A DNA stretch of 64,000 bases from Croceicoccus sediminis (GCF_007570835.1 NZ_SUNC01000001.1:1612001-1676000); one strand, 5' to 3'. Positions 49,032-58,382 are shown, counted from the first letter of the stretch. Translations and numbers: made by a program. The notes: generated by a model not told the origin, from the letters alone.

Positions 49032-49979
49032 ATGACCGAACGTAAGGATCCGCCGGTGGAGCCCGGCCAGCCCGGCCCGCACGGCAAACCCGAAGCTGCC
49101 GACCGCGCGCTGACGCCGCGCAAGTTCTACAAGGCCGAACAGGAAGCCGCCTTTTCCGAGGGGTCGCCGCTCCACACGCCTCAGACGAGCCACCCGGCCT
49201 ATAGCCTCGCGTTCCGCGATACCGATTTCCTGCTGCGCGACGACTTGCGCCCGGTGCGCTTTCAGCTCGAACTGCTGAAGGCGGAAACGATGCTGGAAGA
49301 AGCCGGCGTCGGCTCGATGCTGGTCATCTACGGGTCTGCTCGCATCCCTTCGCCAGAAAAGGCGGAGGAGCTTCTCGCCAAGGCGGACACCGATCCGCGC
49401 GGACGCGACGTGATCGAAAGCCTTGTCGCCAAGACGAAGTATTACGAGGAAGCCCGCAAGCTGGCCTACATGGCAAGCGCGGCCGCCATCGTCGAAAATG
49501 GAGAGCGTCAGTTCGTCGTGTGTTCGGGCGGCGGCCCATCCATCATGGAAGCGGCCAATCGCGGCGCGCACGAAGCAGGTGCGGAAAGCGTCGGGCTCAA
49601 CATCGTGCTGCCGCATGAACAGGCGCCCAACGAATACGTGACGCCGCGCCTGTCGCTGCAATTCCATTACTTCGCGCTGCGCAAGATGCACTTCCTGATG
49701 CGGGCGCGGGCGCTGGCGGTCTTCCCCGGCGGTTTCGGCACGTTCGACGAGTTTTTCGAGACGCTGACCCTGGTCCAGACCGGCAAGATGAAGCCGATCC
49801 CGATCTTCCTGTTCGGGCGCGAGTTCTGGGAAAAGGTCGTCAACTTCAAGGCGCTGGCCGACGAAGGCGTGATCAGCCACGAGGACCTGAAACTTTTCCG
49901 CATCGTCGACACCGCCGACGAAGCCTGGGAAAAAATCGTGAAATTCTACAACCTGAACCCGGCTACCCGGATCAAGTGA
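49032..49979 (+). CDS. LOG family (TIGR00730) Rossmann-fold protein
   Basis: LOG-family enzymes release free bases from nucleoside monophosphates, cytokinin-type in plants and AMP nucleosidase-like in bacteria. The signature is PGGFGTFDEFFETLTLVQTGK, preceded by CSGGGPSIMEAANRGAHEAGA. The 315-residue length is longer than minimal LOG proteins because of an N-terminal extension of about 90 residues, seen in many proteobacterial homologues. Its end overlaps the end of the convergent thiD by 8 bp. Confidence 0.88.
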   Translation: MTERKDPPVEPGQPGPHGKPEAADRALTPRKFYKAEQEAAFSEGSPLHTPQTSHPAYSLAFRDTDFLLRDDLRPVRFQLELLKAETMLEEAGVGSMLVIYGSARIPSPEKAEELLAKADTDPRGRDVIESLVAKTKYYEEARKLAYMASAAAIVENGERQFVVCSGGGPSIMEAANRGAHEAGAESVGLNIVLPHEQAPNEYVTPRLSLQFHYFALRKMHFLMRARALAVFPGGFGTFDEFFETLTLVQTGKMKPIPIFLFGREFWEKVVNFKALADEGVISHEDLKLFRIVDTADEAWEKIVKFYNLNPATRIK

Positions 49980-50727
49980 TACGCACGGCCTGATGGCCGA
50001 GAGGGCCGTGCCCGGCACCAAAACCGGGCGCGGCCAAAAGTGCGGCGCGCACGAAAGCGCGCGCCTGTTCGATGGCGGGCACCAGTCCCAGTCCTGAACC
50101 AAGGCCGGTGGCAATCGCGCTGGCCATGGTGCAGCCGGTGCCATGTGTGTGCTGCGTATCTATGCGCGGCGCGGACCATTCCAGCTTATCTTCGCCCGGA
50201 CGATAGAGCCGGTCGGTAACGACCTCGCCAGGCGCATCGCCGCCCTTGGCAAGAAACGTCACGCCCCTTGCGCACAGCCCCTCGATCCCGCCCAGGGCGT
50301 CGGTTTCGGGAACATTGGGCGTGGTGAGCGTGGCCATCGTCATCAGCCGCTCGAAACCCGCGATGGTTTCCGCATCGGCCAGAACCGAACCGCTGGTCGC
50401 GACCATGACGGGGTCGAACACGATGGGCGCGTCGACGCTTTCCAGAAGGTCGGCGACGGCATGGGCAATCGCGGGGCTGCCAAGCATCCCGATCTTCACC
50501 GCATCCACGCCGATGTCGTCGATGCAGGACTGCGCCTGCGCCGCGACCAATTCGGGCGACAGCACTTCGACCGCCTGGACCCCGGTCGTATTCTGCGCGG
50601 TGATGGCGGTGATCGCGGTCATCGCATAACCGCCCAGCATCGTGATCGTCTTGATGTCGGCCTGAATGCCTGCGCCGCCCGAACTGTCCGAACCGGCGAT
50701 GACCAGAATGCGCGGCGGCGTGCTCAC
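49972..50727 (-). CDS. thiD: Hydroxymethylpyrimidine/phosphomethylpyrimidine kinase
   Basis: ThiD phosphorylates the pyrimidine moiety twice in thiamine synthesis. The ribokinase-like protein has ILVIAGSDSSGGAGIQADIKT at the start, VKIGMLGS, FDPVMVATSG and the catalytic HGTGCTMASAIA. The GTG at 50727 (VSTPPRILVIAG) overlaps the stop of the DUF1272 gene (GTGA) and gives the standard 251 residues; codons further upstream are not family-like. Confidence 0.94.
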   Translation of the reverse strand: MSTPPRILVIAGSDSSGGAGIQADIKTITMLGGYAMTAITAITAQNTTGVQAVEVLSPELVAAQAQSCIDDIGVDAVKIGMLGSPAIAHAVADLLESVDAPIVFDPVMVATSGSVLADAETIAGFERLMTMATLTTPNVPETDALGGIEGLCARGVTFLAKGGDAPGEVVTDRLYRPGEDKLEWSAPRIDTQHTHGTGCTMASAIATGLGSGLGLVPAIEQARAFVRAALLAAPGFGAGHGPLGHQAVRIT

Positions 50728-50942
50728 CCTTGCGCGTCTTTCATTTTCGCGGCCTTCAATTGGCTCGATGCCGAACGCGTGGGCCGATCGACCAGTTCGC
50801 CGCCGCACTTGGGACAAAGGTCGTCCATGTCTTCGGCACATTCGGCGCAGTAGGTGCATTCGAAGCTGCAGATGAACGCGCCGGGCGCTTCTGCCGGTAG
50901 GTCAGCTTCGCAGCGTTCGCAGTGGGGGCGCATTTCCAGCAT
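50724..50942 (-). CDS. DUF1272 zinc-ribbon protein
   Basis: The 72-residue protein is rich in cysteine pairs typical of DUF1272: CERC, CSFECTYCAEC and CPKCGGEL. These probably bind two zinc ions. The function is unknown. The ATG at 50942 overlaps the glmM stop (TGATG), and its own stop overlaps the thiD start, so glmM, this gene and thiD are one translationally coupled operon. Confidence 0.9.
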   Translation of the reverse strand: MLEMRPHCERCEADLPAEAPGAFICSFECTYCAECAEDMDDLCPKCGGELVDRPTRSASSQLKAAKMKDAQG

Positions 50943-52279
50943 CAGGAACTGGCCTCCTTGACCGCATCGCAAATCGCATCGACGACCTGTTCGACTTCGG
51001 CGGCATCGTCGCCCTCGGCCATGACGCGCACGACGGGTTCGGTGCCCGACTTGCGAATGACGACACGGCCCTTGCCTGCCAGCACGCCCTCGCCATTGGC
51101 GATCGCGTCCTTGACCAGCGTGGTTTCGAGCGGATTGCCCGTGAAGCGCACGTTCTTCAAGATCTGCGGCACCGGGTCGAAGAGGTGGAGCAGCTCGCTC
51201 GCCTTCTTGCCCGACTTTACCAGCGCGGCCAGCACTTGCAGCGCCGCGACAGTGCCGTCGCCAGTGGTGGCGTGGTCGAGCAGGATCATGTGCCCCGACT
51301 GTTCGCCGCCGACGTTGAAATCGCCCGTGCGCATGGCTTCAAGGACATAGCGGTCGCCCACCGCCGTGCGCACGAGGTTCAGCCCCTCGCCTTCGAGGAA
51401 GCGTTCAAGGCCAAGGTTGCTCATTACCGTGGCGACCACGCCTCCGCCGCGCAACCGGCCTTGCCGGTGCCAGTCGCGCCCGATCAGCGCCATGATCTGG
51501 TCGCCGTCGACCGTCTTGCCCTTTTCGTCCACGACGATCAGGCGGTCCGCATCCCCGTCGAGCGCGATGCCGATGTCGGCCCCTTCCTCGACGACGCGCT
51601 TTTTGATCGCGTCCACCGCGGTCGATCCGACGTCGCGGTTGATGTTGAGACCGTCGGGCGAGACGCCCATCTCGATCACTTCGGCGCCCAGTTCCCACAA
51701 GGCAGGCGGCGTCACGTCATAGGCCGCGCCATTCGCGCAATCGATCACGATCTTCAGGCCGTCCAGACGCACCGTGTTGGGGAGCGACGCCTTGACCGCG
51801 TGGATATAGCGGCCCCGCGCGTCCTCGATCCGGCGGGCGCGGCCGATATCCTGCGGGGGGACGAGGAGCTGTTCCTGGTCGATCATCATCTCGACCGCCA
51901 GTTCGTCCTCGTCCGAAAGCTTGAACCCGTCCGGGCCGAACAGCTTGATGCCGTTATCCTCGAACGGGTTGTGGCTGGCACTGATCATGACGCCCAGATC
52001 GGCGCGCATCGACCGCGCCAGCAGCGCGACCGCCGGAGTTGGCATCGGGCCGAGCAGGACCACGTCCATCCCCACGCTGGTGAACCCTGCCACCATGGCG
52101 CTTTCCATCATGTAGCCCGACAGGCGCGTATCCTTGCCGATGACGACGCGGTGCTTGTGCCCGCCGCGCAGAAAGTAGGTTCCCGCGGCCTGGCCGACCT
52201 TCATCGCCATCGACGCGGTCATGTTGCCGGAATTGGTGCGCCCCCTGATCCCGTCGGTGCCGAAATACTTGCGTCCCAA
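50942..52279 (-). CDS. glmM: Phosphoglucosamine mutase
   Basis: GlmM converts glucosamine 6-phosphate to glucosamine 1-phosphate for peptidoglycan and lipopolysaccharide. It shows [10 protein letters not shown], the active-site serine in [12 protein letters not shown], Mg-binding DGDADR and the phosphate-binding KSGTEP. Translation starts at TTG 52279, with AAGGA 7 bp upstream; this gives [13 protein letters not shown] and the usual 445 residues. Confidence 0.96.
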   Translation of the reverse strand: MGRKYFGTDGIRGRTNSGNMTASMAMKVGQAAGTYFLRGGHKHRVVIGKDTRLSGYMMESAMVAGFTSVGMDVVLLGPMPTPAVALLARSMRADLGVMISASHNPFEDNGIKLFGPDGFKLSDEDELAVEMMIDQEQLLVPPQDIGRARRIEDARGRYIHAVKASLPNTVRLDGLKIVIDCANGAAYDVTPPALWELGAEVIEMGVSPDGLNINRDVGSTAVDAIKKRVVEEGADIGIALDGDADRLIVVDEKGKTVDGDQIMALIGRDWHRQGRLRGGGVVATVMSNLGLERFLEGEGLNLVRTAVGDRYVLEAMRTGDFNVGGEQSGHMILLDHATTGDGTVAALQVLAALVKSGKKASELLHLFDPVPQILKNVRFTGNPLETTLVKDAIANGEGVLAGKGRVVIRKSGTEPVVRVMAEGDDAAEVEQVVDAICDAVKEASS

Positions 52280-52493
52280 GTCGCGTCCTTCTTTTTCTCG
52301 ATCCTGATGGAAAGCCAATGAGCGAGCCTGATGGCGGTTCCTTTTGTGTAATGGCACCCCCGATGCCACACGTGAAGGCGGATGGTGCACGCCCGAACGC
52401 GAAATATACCCGAAACTGCAACTTGAACCTGCGCAATGCGTTTACACATATGAACGCGAGACAACAAAAAGCGACCTTCCAAGGAGTTTCAAA

Positions 52494-53114
52494 ATGGCCA
52501 TTGCCTTTCCCGACCTTCCCTATGCCCACGATGCGCTGAGCCCGGCGATCGGTTCGGAAACGCTGAAGACCCACCACGGCAAGCACCACAAGGCCTACGT
52601 CGACAAGACGAACGCCGCGGTCGAGGGCACCGACCTTGCCGACGCTTCGCTGGAATCGATCATCGCCAAGGCGGACGAAACCGGCAACTCAGGCCTGTTC
52701 AACAACTCGGCACAGAGCTGGAACCACGCCTTCTACTGGCACTCGATGGCCCCTTCTAGCGAAGGACCGAGCGGTGACCTGCTCGACGCGATCAACGCCG
52801 CGTTCGGTTCGGTCGACGCGCTGGTCGAAAAGCTGCAGTCGGCAGGCGCCGGCCACTTCGCATCGGGCTGGGTCTGGCTCGCCGCCGACGCGGACGGCAA
52901 GCTTTCGGTCGAAGAAACGCACGATGCCGGCACGCTGGCCATTGGCGGCAAGAACCCGCTTCTCACGCTCGACGTGTGGGAACACGCTTACTACCTCGAC
53001 CACAAGAACGTGCGTCCCGACTATCTCAAGGCGGTCAGCACCGGCCACCTGAACTGGGACTTCGCGGCAGAGAACTACAAGCGTGGTTCGATCTGGTCGT
53101 ATCCTTCGGCCTGA
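52494..53114 (+). CDS. sodB: Superoxide dismutase, iron type
   Basis: The 206-residue Fe/Mn superoxide dismutase converts superoxide to peroxide and oxygen. Metal ligands lie in HHGKHHKAYVD, SWNHAFYWHSM and DVWEHAYYLDH. The SAQSWNHAFYW pattern and GAGHFASGWVWLA favour iron. AAGGAG lies 7 bp before the ATG. No EcfG-type promoter was found upstream. Confidence 0.95.
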   Translation: MAIAFPDLPYAHDALSPAIGSETLKTHHGKHHKAYVDKTNAAVEGTDLADASLESIIAKADETGNSGLFNNSAQSWNHAFYWHSMAPSSEGPSGDLLDAINAAFGSVDALVEKLQSAGAGHFASGWVWLAADADGKLSVEETHDAGTLAIGGKNPLLTLDVWEHAYYLDHKNVRPDYLKAVSTGHLNWDFAAENYKRGSIWSYPSA

Positions 53115-53154
53115 GCCCAAAACCAACTGAACAAACAAACACCTGAACAAGCGA

Positions 53155-53183
53155 AAGGCCGGGATAACCTCCCGGCCTTTTTC
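53155..53183 (+). terminator. Rho-independent terminator of sodB
   Basis: AAAGGCCGGG (53155-53164) pairs perfectly with CCCGGCCTTT (53172-53181) over a seven-base loop and a T-run follows. The A-run on its other side lets it also act for the convergent minus-strand transporter gene. Confidence 0.92.
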
Positions 53184-53208
53184 TTTTGCCCCGACGATGT
53201 TCGCCTAG

Positions 53209-54405
53209 TCAGGCGGCGGCTTCGTCGTCCTCGCTTCGTCGCTGGAACAAGGGCTCTCCGAACAGGAAGCCGATAATGTTGGGATGCCCCAGGTGTTCGA
53301 ACAGGGCCATGAGCGTAATCAGGATCGGCATCGACAAAACCGCGCCCAGCACGCCCCAGACCCATGTAAAATAGCTGATCCCGATCAGGATGATCACCGG
53401 GTTCATCGTGAACCGCGCGCCCAGGATCGCCGGGGTCACGGCATTGGCCTCGATCGTGTGGAGGCCAAGATAGGCGGCGGCCGGAACCAGCCCCATCAGG
53501 ATCGTGTCCGCCGTCCCCATGCCGACCAGAAGCAGGATCGCCGTCATCGCGAAGGGGCCGATATAGGGCAGGAAGTTCAAGAGAGCGGCCAGACCGCCCC
53601 ACATGATCGGCGCATCCAGCCCGATCGCCCATGCGCCCAGTGCCGCGACGACACCAACGCCCAGGTTGATGAGACCGACGGTGAGGATATAGCTCGCCAC
53701 GCGGTCCTGCACTTCACGCAGGGCACGCGCCGCCTTCAGCGAAGCGCCGAATTCGGTACGCTCCAGAAGGAGCCTGTGCCGCATCCTGACGCGCGCCTCG
53801 ATCATGAAGAACGCCATCAGGAAGGTCAGCAGCGTCTCGATAATGACGGTGGGCGTGGCAAGTGCGACCCGTTCGATCATCGATGGCGTGGCGACGACGA
53901 CTTCCTGACCCGATTTCGGACCACTTAGTTCGCCCAGCCGCTTGCCAAGGTCGTTGATCCAGTCGAGCTGACCCCGCAGTTGCCCGAACGACTTGTCGAT
54001 CGAGGCGATCATCTGCGGGACCTGTTCGAACAGGTCGGCAGCAGGCTGCAGAATGGCCGTCGCGGCAATGACCAGGACGGCGATGAAGATCACCACCGAC
54101 AGCAAGGACGCGATGACGTTGGGAATGCCGATTGAATTGATTCTGTCCGCCAGCGGCGAAAGCAGGATCGTCAACACGACCGCCGTCACCAGCGGCAGGA
54201 AGACGATTGATCCGATCGACAGGACGAAAGGCAGGGCCAGAAACAGCCCCAGCCCGATCATCAGCAACAATGCAGAAGCAAGACGCCCCAGATCGAGGTC
54301 GGCACCCTCGCCACGGGCACCGGCTTCCTCGCCCGCGGCGTTGCCGGCCAGCCGTTCGATACGTTGTGCGCGGGTTTCGTCCCGGTCCGGTGTCTCATCC
54401 GCCAT
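53209..54405 (-). CDS. AI-2E family transporter
   Basis: The 398-residue protein has about eight membrane segments and the family pattern GGLAALLNFLPYIGPF and a late NPVIILIGISYFTWVWG. Family members range from autoinducer export to Na+/H+ exchange, so the substrate is unknown. It starts 20 bp after the ecfG stop with a G-rich ribosome site, which makes it the third gene of the nepR-ecfG unit and places it under stress control. The N-terminal 38 residues are charged and probably cytoplasmic. Confidence 0.88.
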   Translation of the reverse strand: MADETPDRDETRAQRIERLAGNAAGEEAGARGEGADLDLGRLASALLLMIGLGLFLALPFVLSIGSIVFLPLVTAVVLTILLSPLADRINSIGIPNVIASLLSVVIFIAVLVIAATAILQPAADLFEQVPQMIASIDKSFGQLRGQLDWINDLGKRLGELSGPKSGQEVVVATPSMIERVALATPTVIIETLLTFLMAFFMIEARVRMRHRLLLERTEFGASLKAARALREVQDRVASYILTVGLINLGVGVVAALGAWAIGLDAPIMWGGLAALLNFLPYIGPFAMTAILLLVGMGTADTILMGLVPAAAYLGLHTIEANAVTPAILGARFTMNPVIILIGISYFTWVWGVLGAVLSMPILITLMALFEHLGHPNIIGFLFGEPLFQRRSEDDEAAA

Positions 54406-54425
54406 GACAGCCCCCCAGGCCGCCC

Positions 54426-55076
54426 CTAGCGGTTCACGTTAGCCTGCGGCTCGGCCATGTCGTCGAGCTCACCCATGATCGCACCATGCGCGACCGCGTC
54501 GTCCACCGAACGCTGCGGCACGTCACCATCTTCCAGCATCGAGGTCAGCGCAGCGCGGGCACGGCCCACGCGGCTCTTGATCGTGCCGACGGCGCAATCG
54601 CAGATCTGGGCCGCTTCTTCGTAGCTGAAGCCGCCTGCCCCGACGAGCAGCAGCGCTTCACGCCTTTCGGGCGGAAGGGTCAGCAGAGCGCGGTGCATGT
54701 CGGATAAGTGCAACGGACCTTCCTGCGATGCAGGTGCGGTCAGGATACGCTCGGCCACGGTTTCGTCGTAGTCGGCGCGGAAACGGTTGCGACGCATATC
54801 GGTGAGATAGGCATTGCGCAGGATCACGAAGGTCCATGCCCGCATCGAAGTGCCGGGCTGGAAACGCTCCTGCGCGGCCCACGCCTTCATCAAGGCTTCC
54901 TGCACGAGATCGTCGGCCACGTCGGGCCGGCCGCACAGGCCGCGTGCGAAAGCACGCAAGTGCGGGATCACGTCGGTCAGCTCTTTCTTGAATTCGGACG
55001 CGCGTGCGCGTTCCTCGGCCTCAGAACGTACGGTTACCGCCTCGGGCTCAGCCTGGCTGGTCATGTCCTTGGCCAT
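54426..55076 (-). CDS. ecfG: General stress response ECF sigma factor EcfG
   Basis: EcfG (ECF15 type) directs RNA polymerase to general stress promoters in alphaproteobacteria. The 216-residue protein has region 2 (FARGLCGRPDVADDLVQEALMKAW, FILRNAYLTDMRRNRFRADY) and region 4 (LTLPPERREALLLVGAGGFSYEEAAQICDCAVGTIKSRVGRAR). A helical stretch of about 30 residues follows region 4. The start at 55076 overlaps the nepR stop by one base (TAATG). It is held by NepR until phosphorylated PhyR, encoded at 57430, takes NepR away. Confidence 0.95.
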   Translation of the reverse strand: MAKDMTSQAEPEAVTVRSEAEERARASEFKKELTDVIPHLRAFARGLCGRPDVADDLVQEALMKAWAAQERFQPGTSMRAWTFVILRNAYLTDMRRNRFRADYDETVAERILTAPASQEGPLHLSDMHRALLTLPPERREALLLVGAGGFSYEEAAQICDCAVGTIKSRVGRARAALTSMLEDGDVPQRSVDDAVAHGAIMGELDDMAEPQANVNR

Positions 55077-55255
55077 TACTCCTCCGAGTCAAACTTGGAG
55101 AGGAGATCGTTGAATGTATCCGGAAGCGGTTCCTCCACCACCGAGTCATAGAGCTGACGCAGACCCGCCGCCCATTCGGGGCGTTTCTCGGGCTTCTTCT
55201 GCCGCGCTGTCTCGTCGTCCTTTTTCTTCACGTCCCTCATTCGCCTGTCTGTCAT
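55076..55255 (-). CDS. nepR: Anti-sigma factor NepR
   Basis: NepR binds EcfG and blocks it. The 59-residue protein has the core helix pattern WAAGLRQLYDSVVEEPLPDTFNDLLSKF, which matches the conserved NepR segment, and a charged N-terminus (KKKDDETARQKKPEKRP). The ATG at 55255 (MTDRRMRDVKKK) is chosen; an ATG at 55240 is also possible, and in-frame codons upstream are not NepR-like. It is translationally coupled to ecfG. Confidence 0.92.
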   Translation of the reverse strand: MTDRRMRDVKKKDDETARQKKPEKRPEWAAGLRQLYDSVVEEPLPDTFNDLLSKFDSEE

Positions 55256-55352
55256 GTTGAGCACTGCGACCCCTTGCCGGTCTTCCAAGGCATAAGCCGA
55301 ACCGGCAACAGCTGCCCGCTGACGTTTCAGAAATATATCAAACACACTGGCG

Positions 55353-55377
55353 GGAACGAAACGTGGTGCGATTGGTT
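55353..55377 (+). promoter_or_regulatory. EcfG-type promoter of the HWE kinase gene
   Basis: GGAAC at 55353-55357 is followed after 16 bp by GGTT (55374-55377), that is GGAAC-N17-GTT. It reads toward the kinase at 55510 with an expected leader of about 125 nt. Its -35 overlaps the -10 of the opposite nepR promoter and the reverse also holds. Confidence 0.6.
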
Positions 55378-55379
55378 CC
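55355..55379 (-). promoter_or_regulatory. EcfG-type promoter of nepR-ecfG
   Basis: On the minus strand GGAAC (55379-55375) is followed after exactly 16 bp by CGTT (55358-55355), a full match to the EcfG consensus. The transcript would start near 55348 and lead into nepR at 55255. This gives the sigma factor positive control of its own operon, as known in other alphaproteobacteria. Confidence 0.75.
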
Positions 55380-55509
55380 CGCGGATGAACGTAATAATAA
55401 TCGAGGCCAGATTTGCCTGTTTGCCAGTCGATGCTGCCACAAGGTTATCCGCGTGAAGATATCAGTACCCCATGCCCCCTTCCGGACAGTCGTTTGACGT
55501 GAGCAATTC

Positions 55510-57243
55510 TTGGAAATTCAGCCCAATCCCCTCAAAAGCGCCGCACATGTGAAAGAGCGTCGCGGTCGCCGGGCAGACCCCCGGCTTGGCCGCGTGCTGC
55601 GCGGTTTCGCGCGCTTTCCGCGTGCGCTGCCGATCGGCATTTTCATCGCCATCGCGGTGCTCACCGCCGTGGGCGTTTGGGCGATCGAAATGGCGCAAAA
55701 GGACGCACGCAGCGTCGAACTGAGCCAGATCGCCACGGGCGCTACCGCCGCGCTTGAACGCCGCGCCAATGCCAATGCCGCCTATCTGCGATCGGGTGCG
55801 GCTCTGCTCGCGACACAGGACGACGTACCGGCGTCGCTTTTCCGGACTTTCGTAGGGCAACTGAGGCTAGACGCCAATTTCCGCGGCGCGGAAGGTATCG
55901 GCTGGGCCGCCCGCGTCGACAGCAATGACATCCCGGCTTTCGAGGCCGAGCAACAGAAACTGGGAACCACCGGTTTCGCCGTCCATCCCCTGCCGCGCCC
56001 GGACCAAGCCTATGCCGTGCCGGTCACCTACATTCAGCCGCTGACAGACCGCAATCGCCGTGCCATCGGCTTCAACATGTTCTCCGAAGCGACGCGCCGG
56101 GCTGCGATGCTGGAAGCTGAACGTCTCGCCCGGCCGACCGCATCGGGGCGCGTCGTGCTGGTGCAGGAAACAGAACAAAGGACTGCTCCGGGCTTTCTTA
56201 TCTACATGCCGGTGTTCAAGATCGACCCGGCCGGCACCCGCCGCCTCGAAGGCTATGTCTATAGCCCGTTCAACGCGCAGGACTTCGTGGAATCGGCCCT
56301 GGAGGGTGAACTGCCCACTCGTGCCCGGATCGGCCTCTATGATGGCGCGGTCGCGCCCGAGAACCTGCTGGCAGAGCTTTCGACCGGAGAGACCGGCGGC
56401 GAAAGCCGGACTCGGCAGATTGTCATCGGCAACCGCACTTTCACCATGGAAGTGCACTCGCTCAAGAAATCGATGTTGAGCGACATCGCCGTCATCGTCC
56501 TTCTCTCCGGGCTTGTCGTGGCCAGCCTTGCCCTTGCCATCGCGTGGCTGCTGACGCGTCAGGCGGCGGAAGCGCGACAAGTCATCGGCATTCTCGAAGA
56601 ACAGGCCGCGATCCGCAATTCGCTGACCCGCGAGCTCAACCACCGCGTGAAGAACACACTGGCCAATGTCCTGTCGATCGTGTCGCTGACGCGCAGGCGA
56701 GCCAGTTCGCTCGACGCCTTTGCCACGTCGCTCGACGGCCGCATCCGCGCGCTTTCGGCGACGCACGACCTGCTCACGCAGTCGGAATGGGGCACGACAC
56801 CGGTGAGATCGGTGATCGAGGTCGAAATGGCGCCCTACGCGTTGGGTCGCGATTCCACTGTCGAGATGGACGGCCCCGATGTCGAACTGGCGCCCAACGA
56901 TGCCTTGTCGCTGGGCCTCGCCATTCACGAACTGGCGACCAACGCGGCCAAGTTCGGCGCGCTTAGTGTGCCGGGCGGGAACGTCACGGTCGATTGGGAT
57001 CTCGTTTCGGAAAACCTGGTGCGCGTCCGCTGGAAGGAAAGTGGCGGGCCGACCGTATCGGAAACGCGTCCGCGCGGTTTCGGCACCGAACTGATCGAGA
57101 AGATCGTCGCGCACGAATTGCGCAATCCGGTGGACCTCGTGTTCGAATCGAGCGGTGTGCGCTGCACGATGCTGATCCCGGTCCGCACGCCGAGCGAATT
57201 CCTGATCCGCGCAAAGCGGGATAGCGAAGCCGAGGAAGACTGA
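55510..57243 (+). CDS. CHASE-domain HWE-type sensor histidine kinase, probable PhyR activator
   Basis: The protein (up to 577 residues) has a membrane span at about 41-60, a periplasmic CHASE sensor domain (about 75-300, with GAEGIGWAARVDSNDIPAFE), a second span at about 325-347 and a kinase core. The phospho-acceptor His is about residue 378 in RELNHRVKNTLANVLSIV, and VRWKESGGP supplies the W-x-E motif that gives the HWE family its name. Its position, divergent from nepR-ecfG and facing phyR, marks it as the PhyK-type kinase that phosphorylates PhyR. The TTG at 55510 is the first possible start; a GTG at 55549 is an alternative. Confidence 0.88.
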   Translation: MEIQPNPLKSAAHVKERRGRRADPRLGRVLRGFARFPRALPIGIFIAIAVLTAVGVWAIEMAQKDARSVELSQIATGATAALERRANANAAYLRSGAALLATQDDVPASLFRTFVGQLRLDANFRGAEGIGWAARVDSNDIPAFEAEQQKLGTTGFAVHPLPRPDQAYAVPVTYIQPLTDRNRRAIGFNMFSEATRRAAMLEAERLARPTASGRVVLVQETEQRTAPGFLIYMPVFKIDPAGTRRLEGYVYSPFNAQDFVESALEGELPTRARIGLYDGAVAPENLLAELSTGETGGESRTRQIVIGNRTFTMEVHSLKKSMLSDIAVIVLLSGLVVASLALAIAWLLTRQAAEARQVIGILEEQAAIRNSLTRELNHRVKNTLANVLSIVSLTRRRASSLDAFATSLDGRIRALSATHDLLTQSEWGTTPVRSVIEVEMAPYALGRDSTVEMDGPDVELAPNDALSLGLAIHELATNAAKFGALSVPGGNVTVDWDLVSENLVRVRWKESGGPTVSETRPRGFGTELIEKIVAHELRNPVDLVFESSGVRCTMLIPVRTPSEFLIRAKRDSEAEED

Positions 57244-57371
57244 AACCGAGCCGGCTGAGGGGCAACAGGCTTAGCGCTATCGAAGCGGTGGCGACGCGCG
57301 AGTGGCTCCCGGCGCCACGGTACGGATTGCTTGTAAGCACGCTCCACAGCTTCTGACAGAGCCGCATACGA

Positions 57372-57407
57372 AAAGGCCCGCCGCTCATGATGGAGCGGCG
57401 GGCCTTT
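57372..57407. terminator. Bidirectional terminator between the HWE kinase and phyR
   Basis: AAAGGCCCGCCGCTC (57372-57386) pairs perfectly with GAGCGGCGGGCCTTT (57393-57407) over six bases: a 15-bp stem with A and T ends on both sides. It sits between the convergent kinase and phyR genes and can stop transcription from both. Confidence 0.9.
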
Positions 57408-57429
57408 CGCTAGTCTTTGCCGATATGCC

Positions 57430-58227
57430 TTACGGCAGCGGGCGGCTCGATCCGAAGAACAGCGCCTGGCTGATCGCGGCACGCACCGTCGATTCCTGGA
57501 ACGGCTTGGTGACGAGGTAGGTCGGCTCAGGCCGGTCACCCGTCAGCAGGCGTTCGGGATAGGCGGTGATGAAGATCACCGGCACCGAACCGATCGTGAG
57601 AATGTCGTCGACCGCGTCGAGACCCGAGCTGCCGTCGGCAAGCTGGATATCGGCCAGAACGAGACCGGGCATCTTGTCGGCGATGACGTCCTGAGCCTGC
57701 GTGCGCGTGGCCGCAGTGCCGCAGATGTCGTGACCCAGCGAGCGGACGAGGTCCTCCAGCTGCATCGAGATCAGCGGCTCGTCCTCGATGATGAGGACAT
57801 TGGTGGTGGATTCCTTGTCGATCTCCGACACCGCATCCTGGACGAGGTTTTCGACCTCTTCCTCGGAAAGGTCCATGATCTCGGCCGCTTGCCCGATGGA
57901 GAAATCCTCCAGCGTGGTCAGCAGCAGCGCCTGTCGGTTCATCGGCGTGATGGCCGAAAGGCGTTCCTGTGCGGCAGCCTCGTGGTCGATGGCACCGGAA
58001 TCGATGTCGGCAACTTCGAGGTAAGCACTGGACCAGAGCTTGTTGAAAGCGCGGTAAAGCGGCACCCGGCCGCCTTCACCAAGGCTGGCCTTCAGTTCCG
58101 GGTCGGCGAGAACCGCCTCCAGAGTAGCGCGGACGAAAGCGTCGCCAGTGCTTTGCGAACCCGAAAGCGCGCGAGCGTAGCGACGAAGATATGGCAGATT
58201 GGCGGCAACCTTGGCCCCGAGAGACAT
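57430..58227 (-). CDS. phyR: General stress response regulator PhyR
   Basis: PhyR is an anti-anti-sigma response regulator. The first roughly 130 residues mimic an ECF sigma factor (YLRRYARALSGSQSTGDAFV, PMNRQALLLTTLEDFSIGQAAEIMDLSEEEVENLV) and residues 140-265 form a receiver (NVLIIEDEPLISMQLEDLV, phospho-acceptor Asp in LVLADIQLADGSSG, IFITAYPERLL, LVTKPF). On phosphorylation the sigma-like part binds NepR and frees EcfG. The 265-residue length is standard. An EcfG-type promoter lies directly upstream. Confidence 0.97.
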   Translation of the reverse strand: MSLGAKVAANLPYLRRYARALSGSQSTGDAFVRATLEAVLADPELKASLGEGGRVPLYRAFNKLWSSAYLEVADIDSGAIDHEAAAQERLSAITPMNRQALLLTTLEDFSIGQAAEIMDLSEEEVENLVQDAVSEIDKESTTNVLIIEDEPLISMQLEDLVRSLGHDICGTAATRTQAQDVIADKMPGLVLADIQLADGSSGLDAVDDILTIGSVPVIFITAYPERLLTGDRPEPTYLVTKPFQESTVRAAISQALFFGSSRPLP

Positions 58228-58261
58228 GCAAGCCCTTCCCGTAATTTGAATCAGCTGCCGT

Positions 58262-58286
58262 AACGCGCGTGCGCGAGGTCAGTTCC
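58262..58286 (-). promoter_or_regulatory. EcfG-type promoter of phyR
   Basis: On the minus strand GGAAC (58286-58282) is followed after exactly 16 bp by CGTT (58265-58262), a full consensus match. The expected start near 58255 gives a leader of about 28 nt before the phyR ATG at 58227. Confidence 0.75.
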
Positions 58287-58382
58287 CAGATATTTGCCGA
58301 ATTGTTCACACCGTTGCAATCGCGTAACGTTCGGGGCACGGGACTGCCATTCACGAAGCAGCACGGTTGGATGAGGGTTTGC

